Positions 42,158-47,234 of a stretch of 47,234 nucleotides of DNA are shown piece after piece; the first letter of the stretch is position 1, and every line of letters begins with the position of its first letter. The notes under the pieces were generated by a model, which worked only from the letters and a program-made list of their open reading frames with translations, searched no databases and was not told where the DNA came from. The DNA comes from a virus: the IMG/VR virus record IMGVR_UViG_3300025636_000009, positions 1 through 47,234 of that record, one strand, 5' to 3'. A program made the translations under genes and the position numbers.

Positions 42158-44700
42158 TATCCTAGTCCTTTAAATAGGTTTCCCGATAGTCCGCCTATCG
42201 ATCTTAATTGCTTGGTTGCAACTCTATTGCCTTGTGCTAATTGACCTGCCATACCGCCCATAGTACTATTTAACTGTTCTGCAATTTCTTTGAAGCCTTC
42301 TTGATTACCGCTCGATTGCATTTTTTCAATTGCTCCTCTAAAGTTAGATTGCATTTCTCCTAGGGCACTTATCATAGGAGAAAGATCAATATCTTGCGAG
42401 TTCCGACTTGAATTTGCAGTTACATTATTCATCGATGTTGTAAAAGATGTTGACAAATTTTCTAATTGGCTTGCTACTGTGTTGCCACGGCCTCCTTCGA
42501 GTGCAGTACTAAATGTAGTATCTAAACTTTGTAGCAACTGGGATAATGACGATGATGCTGATCTTGCAGACTCTGAAGACAATGCTGAGTTCATCCCTCT
42601 TGCCATATTTGTTAATTGTTCTTCTGTAATAACACCTTCTCGTCCGTGTAATTCTGTTAAAGTTCCTTGGCCAAAATCTTCAAGTAACGACCCAACTGCT
42701 CCCAAACTTCCCCCGCGTCTACCTTCAGTAACATTAACAGTCCTAGCAGTAACACTCATATTGCTTACAACATTTTGCAATTCTTCAGCTAATCTAGCAG
42801 GCGACATTGATTCACCGACGTCAATAGCTGCTTCTACTCTTCGATTTAATCGTTGTTCAGTTCTGCCAGTTGCTTCTGCAACCATATCAAGTAAATCGTC
42901 ATAACTCGAGTCTCGTATTATTCTGTCAACAAATTCAGCTAAACTTACTCCGGCTTCACTTGCTTGCTCTTCTAATCTTTCTCTCAGTGCTCCAGCTTCG
43001 ACATCATTTAACAAGGTGCTTACAAGTAACATAGATGATTTTGCTTGTTCTTCATTGTATGAAGCAGCATTAGCAAGCACAGTTTCTGCAACAGTTGTGT
43101 CTGCTGCTTGATCTTCAGAAGTGCCTTCTCTAGGTCCTTCTGGTCCTGATGGTGCTGGATCTAATCCAAGCTGTTGCCCAATTGAATTAATTAGCCCTGT
43201 AACGGATTCGTTTATTGCTTGCGGTGTAAGGCCAGTTTGCATAAAGTCTGCAAAATTTCTAAATTCAGTTTTTAGAGCTGTCATTTGTCCATTAGGTCCT
43301 ATTAGTCCTTCACTAATTGCAGCACCTAAATTTTTAATTTGTAATTCTGTTTGGACTATGCCTCTTCCAAGTTCTTGACCGGCTGTTCTATCTTCTCCAG
43401 GACCTCTTCGTGCATCGGCTTCAGCTGCAACTTGATCTCTTGCAGCTTTTACAGCATCAGCATAACTCATGCCTTCTTCCATAAATCTCGAAATTGCAGT
43501 TTCGTATTGACCTGCATTTTCTAACATAGTTGCAGCCGCTTGTCCGTATTCGTTGCCTGCACTAGCAAGCATAGCTGTGTCTAAAAAGTTTGGATCTTGT
43601 ATTCTTTGAACAATTGCAGCATTCATATTAGTAATCATTCCGTCAACAGGAGTCATTGGACTATTAGCAATTGTTCTAAACACAGCCTGTGCATCATTAG
43701 CTGCACCACCAAGTGCAACAATACCTGCTCTAGCTTGCTCAGATCTTACGCCGCCCAATACAAATGTTTCTTCAAGTGCAGCCACTGCATCTGGGCCTGC
43801 CATTTGTGCATTAGTCATTGCTTCAGCATACGATGCTCTAGCTGCGGCAGCAGCTTCCTTGCCTTGCTCCATTTCAATTTTACGAAACTTAGCTTCAACT
43901 TGACCTTTACGCATAGAAGCCATCATTTCTTCTTGAATAGCATCTTTTTGTTTGCCGGTTAGTTTAGCCATTGCATCCATTTCTTCTGCTAATGACATTG
44001 CAGAAGCTTGCGTACTTTGTCTTACTTTTTCGTCTTGCATGTTTTGACGTTGTTGAATTTCAGTCATCAACATTAAATTTTCATTTATTTCTTCAGTTGT
44101 CATGCCCATATTCGTCAGACGTTGAGCATAACCTTCCGATGCTTCAAAAAATTCTTGACTCATTGTTGTAAACAACCGTGACCCTTTGTTTACAGTTCCA
44201 CCTAGGGCAGCTAGAGATTCTGAATTAGAAGCAACCATCCCAGAAAACTCGTCTAATGTCATTCTTGTTTGTGCTGCTGAATTTTTTAATTCAAATAGGT
44301 CGGCAGCAAATCCGCCACCAGAACGACTTAAAGTCCTAAAAGAATCAGTAACATCCTCAACATGTGCAGTAATACCTTTAGCTGCACCTAGTAATGTACT
44401 AGAAAGACCAGAAGTATTAGTTGCAAAATAATCTAATGCTGTACTAACCCTAGCTGTACCATTATATGCTTGTGCTGCAAAGTCAACTAAGCCGCCAGCA
44501 CCTACTGTTGCAGCTGACACAACACCTTGCATTGCACGTGATGCTAAACTAGCATTTTCTCCAGCAGCACCGAGATTTCCAGCTAACGAACCTGCGCCTC
44601 CGGCTGCACCCCCGACTGCTCTAACTAAGCTGCCTAATGTGCTTTCTGTTGCGATGTTGTCGATGTCAACCTGATCGCCTGAGATTCTAATAGTGGCCAA
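42157..44700 (-). CDS. Tail tape measure protein
   Basis: An 847-residue, mostly helical, Ala/Gly-rich protein. It has an N-terminal Gly/Ala stretch (28-70), a long coiled-coil middle (200-300, with EEMDAMAKLTGKQKDAIQEE and similar), and the LHGREGVIT motif at 684-692 that is typical of phage tape measures. It should set tail length and be ejected into the cell; T4 gp29 is the functional equivalent (590 residues). No upstream in-frame ATG exists. The frame begins with TTG at 44698-44700 preceded by AAGGA 9 nt away, giving ATIRISGDQVDIDNI. It has a late promoter 44 bp upstream and stands head-to-head with the gp26-like gene. Confidence 0.85.
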   Translation of the reverse strand: MATIRISGDQVDIDNIATESTLGSLVRAVGGAAGGAGSLAGNLGAAGENASLASRAMQGVVSAATVGAGGLVDFAAQAYNGTARVSTALDYFATNTSGLSSTLLGAAKGITAHVEDVTDSFRTLSRSGGGFAADLFELKNSAAQTRMTLDEFSGMVASNSESLAALGGTVNKGSRLFTTMSQEFFEASEGYAQRLTNMGMTTEEINENLMLMTEIQQRQNMQDEKVRQSTQASAMSLAEEMDAMAKLTGKQKDAIQEEMMASMRKGQVEAKFRKIEMEQGKEAAAAARASYAEAMTNAQMAGPDAVAALEETFVLGGVRSEQARAGIVALGGAANDAQAVFRTIANSPMTPVDGMITNMNAAIVQRIQDPNFLDTAMLASAGNEYGQAAATMLENAGQYETAISRFMEEGMSYADAVKAARDQVAAEADARRGPGEDRTAGQELGRGIVQTELQIKNLGAAISEGLIGPNGQMTALKTEFRNFADFMQTGLTPQAINESVTGLINSIGQQLGLDPAPSGPEGPREGTSEDQAADTTVAETVLANAASYNEEQAKSSMLLVSTLLNDVEAGALRERLEEQASEAGVSLAEFVDRIIRDSSYDDLLDMVAEATGRTEQRLNRRVEAAIDVGESMSPARLAEELQNVVSNMSVTARTVNVTEGRRGGSLGAVGSLLEDFGQGTLTELHGREGVITEEQLTNMARGMNSALSSESARSASSSLSQLLQSLDTTFSTALEGGRGNTVASQLENLSTSFTTSMNNVTANSSRNSQDIDLSPMISALGEMQSNFRGAIEKMQSSGNQEGFKEIAEQLNSTMGGMAGQLAQGNRVATKQLRSIGGLSGNLFKGLG

Positions 44701-44725
44701 TTTTAAAAATCCTTAGATTTACGAA

Positions 44726-44733
44726 TATAAATA
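44726..44733 (+). promoter_or_regulatory. T4-type late promoter for the plus-strand gp26-like gene
   Basis: An exact TATAAATA on the plus strand, 31 bp before the ATG at 44765. Confidence 0.75.
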
Positions 44734-44744
44734 TATTACATAGT

Positions 44745-44752
44745 TATTTATC
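44745..44752 (-). promoter_or_regulatory. T4-type late promoter for the tape measure gene
   Basis: GATAAATA on the minus strand, 44 bp before the TTG at 44700. Together with the plus-strand octamer at 44726 it makes a divergent late promoter pair within 27 bp whose expected transcripts overlap. Confidence 0.6.
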
Positions 44753-44764
44753 GTAGGAAAAAAT

Positions 44765-45592
44765 ATGACTCCTAATCCTTTAGCAAAACATTTTAGGCAA
44801 CCTAAAATTTATCTGTCGTTGCCAAGTCTTGGAAAATTTTATCCCGAAGGTTCGTTAATTGGAGACCCTAGCAGCTTGCCGGTGTTTGGCATGACAGCAA
44901 TGGATGAGATAATGTTAAAAACACCTGATGGATTATTTTCAGGTGAATCAGTAGTACAAGTAATTAAAAGTTGCATTCCTGACATTGTCGATCCGTGGAG
45001 TATGCCAACAATTGATCTTGATTCTATTTTAATTGCAATTAGAATTGCAACCTATGGCGGTAAAATGCCAATGACCTATAAATGTAAAAAATGTAAAGAA
45101 GAAAATCATATTGACTTAGATTTATCATCTACTCTTGATTATTATACATCTCTTACTTACGAAGACTACGTTTATTTAGATCCTTTAAAGATTAATTTAA
45201 GACCGTTAACTTATAAAGAACAAACTGACGCTGCTAAACGACAGTACGAGTATGAACGTCTTCTTACAAGAAGTTATTCAGACATGCCTGAAGAAGAGAA
45301 AAATAAAACTGTTACTGAAATTTTAAAACAGCTATCTGAGTTAACAGCATCTACATATAAAAAATGTATCGATTCTGTCGAAGCTGACGATACTCTAGTT
45401 GATAATGAAGAACAAATTGCTGAATGGATTCAAAATAGCGATGCATTGTTTTTTGAAACAGTTAAAGGTCAGTTAGAAAAATTATCCAAAGAATGGCGCT
45501 TACAAGATCAAAAATCAGTTTGTGGCGCATGCGAAACAGAAAACACTGTTAACATTAATTTGGACTATTCAAGTTTTTTCGTTCGCAATTAG
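44765..45592 (+). CDS. 26: gp26-like baseplate hub / tail assembly protein
   Basis: A 275-residue protein resembling the T4 gp26 group (the T4_baseplate family as I recall it): N-terminal KIYLSLPSLGKFYP, then FGMTAMDEIMLKTPDGLFSG and PTIDLDSILIAIRIATYGG. A split zinc ribbon is visible: C107 and C110 (CKKC) with C253 and C256 (CGAC). The ATG has TAGGA 6 nt upstream. It is the only well-supported plus-strand gene in the window. The last codons run through TTTTTTC (45574-45580) and stop at 45590-45592, while an open -1 frame continues beyond. Position next to the tape measure is what is expected for a tail assembly chaperone of the lambda G type. That functional parallel is inference. Confidence 0.85.
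   Translation: MTPNPLAKHFRQPKIYLSLPSLGKFYPEGSLIGDPSSLPVFGMTAMDEIMLKTPDGLFSGESVVQVIKSCIPDIVDPWSMPTIDLDSILIAIRIATYGGKMPMTYKCKKCKEENHIDLDLSSTLDYYTSLTYEDYVYLDPLKINLRPLTYKEQTDAAKRQYEYERLLTRSYSDMPEEEKNKTVTEILKQLSELTASTYKKCIDSVEADDTLVDNEEQIAEWIQNSDALFFETVKGQLEKLSKEWRLQDQKSVCGACETENTVNINLDYSSFFVRN
45574..45580 (+). promoter_or_regulatory. Slippery heptamer T TTT TTC for -1 frameshift
   Basis: In the gp26-like frame the codons are AGT TTT TTC, so the heptamer T-TTT-TTC has the ideal X-XXY-YYZ form. After a -1 slip both tRNAs re-pair on TTT. Only three sense codons remain before the 0-frame stop. I see no strong stem-loop just downstream and no upstream Shine-Dalgarno, so a stimulator is not obvious. 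Confidence 0.75.
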
Positions 45593-45813
45593 TTTCAATC
45601 CCGGACTCTGAAATCTTAGAATTAGTTGACGATCTAGAAAACAAAACTAAACAAATTAAAGACGAAGTTTACAGAATTGCATGGTACATGCGAGGAGGAG
45701 TAACTTCTGAAGATTTATTTTGGAAGTACAGTGTTGAAGATAGAGAAATAATTAATAAAATTATCAAAGAAAATATCGAAGCTACTAATAAATCAGGAAT
45801 ACCACTAGTTTAA
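45580..45813 (+). CDS. -1 frame extension of the gp26-like protein (GT-type fusion)
   Basis: The -1 frame is open from 45559 to the TAA at 45811-45813 and encodes 77 residues past the slip site (RSQLVSIPDSEILELVDD, then YRIAWYMRGGVTSEDLFW, then REIINKIIKENIEATNKSG). No ATG, GTG or TTG occurs in frame between the slip site and the Met in WYM (45688), so it has no start that would keep its conserved-looking first half. It looks like real coding sequence: helical, charged, with a clean C-terminal motif. Frameshifting would give a fusion of 349 residues. In other tailed phages the long form of the tail assembly chaperone is made this way. It may correspond to the gp51-type partner of T4. Coordinates mark only the extension. 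Confidence 0.75.
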   Translation, partial: RSQLVSIPDSEILELVDDLENKTKQIKDEVYRIAWYMRGGVTSEDLFWKYSVEDREIINKIIKENIEATNKSGIPLV

Positions 45814-46835
45814 TTTGCGCCTAGTGCGTCAGCAACTTCCTGACCTCTTGCATCTAAACTAATACCATCTTGAAGATCTTGCTGCAATGCTCTAAGTCTG
45901 CCTTTACGGTCGATGGGTATATTAGCAGTGCCTCTAATGTCAGCAGCATTATTAATTAAATCACCTGCCCCAGAAACAGCTCCGCTAACTCCGTCTTTCA
46001 ACACTTCCCAACAGCTATCCCAAATCCAATTGGCCATTTCTTCGCCGTACTTACTTATAGTCCATGACAATAAGAATACAGCGCCCTGTGTTAAAGCAAA
46101 TAATAATGTTGATATAATCCAACCTATTGGTCCGCCGAATCTAGTAAACATTGTTAATGCTCGTACAACTGTCATAGCTTTACTAGTTCCTATAATGCCT
46201 GACAGATTAGCTAACACTGTTACTGCACTGTTAACCCATTTTGCCTTGTTAACACTTGCCATTTGAAGATCGTAATATTTCTGTCTAACATCAGCATCAC
46301 TAAACCGAAAAAATTCCATATCATATTCAATTTCAGCAAGTTTGTCAGCGGCATCATCCCATATAAAGAAAACTTGTAGTGCACTAGTAAGTCCAAACAT
46401 AGTGCTTCCTTTAGCAAATCTTAAAATTTTTCCTGAAGCGCTACGTATTCTACTAGCAGCATTGGGACCTCTGAGGTCTTTGGCAGTTTTATTACTAAAT
46501 TCAGTGCCGTCGGCATTACGACCAGACAGTTTTCCGTTAGCATCAATGTCTGTAATAACTGCACCTTTATTAGGACCGCTTCTTATAGTACGCTCAGGAC
46601 GACTGGGTGTGCGTTGATTGTTAGGTGTATCAGCTCTAGGAGTATTTGATGCAGCAGGACGTGGTGAAGTTCTAGCAGTTCTATCACGAAACTCCTCAGC
46701 ATCACCAGCACTTGTAAAAGTATTAGAATTAAACGGCTTACCAGTTTCTGTGTCTACTAATCCCCAAGATCCATTAGCAAGTTGTTTAATATCAACTGCT
46801 TCTGCTAAATTTTGTGTTATATGATATATTTTCAC
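45810..46835 (-). CDS. Putative internal (capsid-targeted) membrane-active protein
   Basis: A 341-residue protein. The start is GTG at 46833-46835, with AGGA 7 nt upstream. The first 13 residues, MKIYHITQNLAEA, resemble the capsid-targeting leaders of T4 internal proteins (MKTYQEFIAEA), including an L-x-E at residues 10-12 where gp21 could cut. Residues 30-125 are Pro/Arg/Asn-rich and probably disordered. Hydrophobic segments lie at about 144-158, 201-225 and 234-260, the last two likely membrane-spanning. The C-terminus is charged. This combination suggests a protein packaged in the head and ejected with the DNA; that is inference. It overlaps the end of the plus-strand frameshift frame by 4 bp and has its own late promoter. 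Confidence 0.75.
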   Translation of the reverse strand: MKIYHITQNLAEAVDIKQLANGSWGLVDTETGKPFNSNTFTSAGDAEEFRDRTARTSPRPAASNTPRADTPNNQRTPSRPERTIRSGPNKGAVITDIDANGKLSGRNADGTEFSNKTAKDLRGPNAASRIRSASGKILRFAKGSTMFGLTSALQVFFIWDDAADKLAEIEYDMEFFRFSDADVRQKYYDLQMASVNKAKWVNSAVTVLANLSGIIGTSKAMTVVRALTMFTRFGGPIGWIISTLLFALTQGAVFLLSWTISKYGEEMANWIWDSCWEVLKDGVSGAVSGAGDLINNAADIRGTANIPIDRKGRLRALQQDLQDGISLDARGQEVADALGAN

Positions 46836-46859
46836 TGAACTATCCTTACTTATTAAAAC

Positions 46860-46867
46860 TATTTATC
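46860..46867 (-). promoter_or_regulatory. T4-type late promoter for the 341-residue gene
   Basis: GATAAATA on the minus strand, 24 bp before the GTG at 46835. Confidence 0.65.
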
Positions 46868-46879
46868 TTATTCGTTTTG

Positions 46880-46900
46880 AATATCTACTTCGTAGATATT
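46880..46900. repeat. Perfect 9-bp inverted repeat, 3-nt loop
   Basis: The arms are 46880-46888 and 46892-46900 (AATATCTAC/GTAGATATT) with loop TTC. No T-run follows on either strand, so it is not a classical terminator. It sits 13 bp upstream of the late promoter of the 341-residue gene. Confidence 0.7.
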
Positions 46901-46975
46901 AGTTATCGCTATCGCTCAAACTACTTACTTCGTATTTAATTATGTTTGATAGAAGTGATTTATTATATAAAGATG

Positions 46976-46997
46976 CATTATTACGAATGTAATAATG
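46976..46997. repeat. Perfect 9-bp inverted repeat, 4-nt loop
   Basis: The arms are 46976-46984 and 46989-46997 (CATTATTAC/GTAATAATG) with loop GAAT. A short TTTAAGTTT follows on the plus strand. Its role is unknown. Confidence 0.7.
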
Positions 46998-47234
46998 TTT
47001 AAGTTTCATGTAGATCGTTTCAGTCAGACGGAACCTGTTACGGCCCCGTCGTCTCAAAAATTGTGCTTCATGTGAGTCATGCTTGCAGCCGAGAACTTAG
47101 AAATAGGTGTTTATTATACTGCTACACAATGGGCTCTGACCTTTCCCAACCTACGTCGACATCGTTGTTTCCAACTACCTCTCGCTTCGTTCCTATTGCT
47201 AAAGAGTTTTTATGTGTAATGTGCAGTTTTTCGA

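Larger units (their letters stand above)
46868..47234. other. Gene-poor, hairpin-rich stretch at the right edge
   Basis: About 370 bp without a convincing gene. It contains two perfect 9-bp inverted repeats (46880-46900 and 46976-46997) and a GACGG/CCGTC stem with a 14-nt loop (47027-47050). The part after 47015 is visibly richer in GC than the AT-rich first part. No tRNA T-loop or anticodon arm can be assembled. The minus frame from 47232 is open for 36 codons and could be the tail end of a gene beyond the window. Confidence 0.5.

Noticed and set aside
43597-43962. Plus-strand frame of 121 codons opposite the tape measure gene
   Set aside because: Cys/Ser/His-rich shadow composition, inside a well-supported minus gene, no ribosome binding site.
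45688-45813. Independent small gene starting at the ATG in the -1 frame
   Set aside because: It would discard half of the conserved-looking extension, although GGAG-like sequence is absent upstream and the slippery heptamer explains the whole frame better.
46942-46992. Mini-ORF MFDRSDLLYKDALLRM
   Set aside because: Sixteen codons, no ribosome binding site, overlaps an inverted repeat.
47079-47219. Plus-strand ORF of 46 codons near the right edge
   Set aside because: No good ribosome binding site, no recognisable composition or motif; too short to support.
47122-47232. Minus-strand frame of 36 codons open at the right edge
   Set aside because: It could be the end of a gene beyond the window but there is too little sequence to judge.
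1-47234. Integrase, attachment site, insertion sequence or toxin-antitoxin genes
   Set aside because: None seen on either strand; the window is structural late genes throughout.

Overview
The window reads as a late-gene block of a T4-like marine myovirus (Caudoviricetes). The evidence is a recognisable head cassette on the minus strand: portal gp20, an acidic gp67-like core protein, prohead protease gp21, scaffold gp22 and major capsid gp23. Copies of a T4-type late promoter octamer (NATAAATA) stand in front of most operons. No host gene, tRNA, integrase or CRISPR array is visible. The low-GC, fibre-rich layout resembles cyanophages and pelagiphages, but the sequence alone does not fix the host.

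Layout from right to left, which is the direction of transcription for almost everything. 46868-47234 is a gene-poor, hairpin-rich stretch. 45810-46835 (-) encodes a membrane-segment protein with a T4-style capsid-targeting leader. 44765-45813 (+) is the only plus-strand unit: a gp26-like tail assembly/baseplate protein with a zinc ribbon, followed by a start-less extension in the -1 frame after a perfect TTTTTTC slippery heptamer. 42157-44700 (-) is the tape measure, stop-start coupled to portal gp20 (40394-42157). Then come two small genes, the gp67-like core protein, gp21, gp22 and gp23, ending at a UUCG-loop terminator near 35359-35385. A fresh late promoter at 35326 starts the tail-fibre/adhesion half.

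The left 35 kb encodes virion proteins, dominated by four giant modular proteins of 1771, 1494, 2611 and 4011 residues, interleaved with small beta-rich proteins. A fifth fibre-type gene runs off the left end. All four giants share a pectin-lyase-like beta-helix signature and a module with the motif STDQxGNFRVGDLF. The 1771/1494 pair carries the same two-unit super-repeat (about 91 + 66 residues). The 2611/4011 pair starts with seven CBM5/12-like repeats and carries sialidase-like Asp-box repeats. In the 4011-residue protein the beta-helix is split by an insertion of about 1,850 residues that holds most of a 12-copy helical repeat array.

How it fits together: the head genes build and mature the prohead (gp20 portal, gp22/gp67 core, gp21 protease, gp23 shell). 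The plus-strand unit would chaperone or help assemble the tail around the tape measure. The fibre genes would form a large adhesion apparatus with several carbohydrate-binding-like modules. Late promoters at each operon imply coordinated late expression by a gp55/gp33-like sigma and coactivator system encoded elsewhere. The most notable candidates are the probable programmed frameshift, the interrupted beta-helix, the shared super-repeat and the putative capsid-targeted internal protein.
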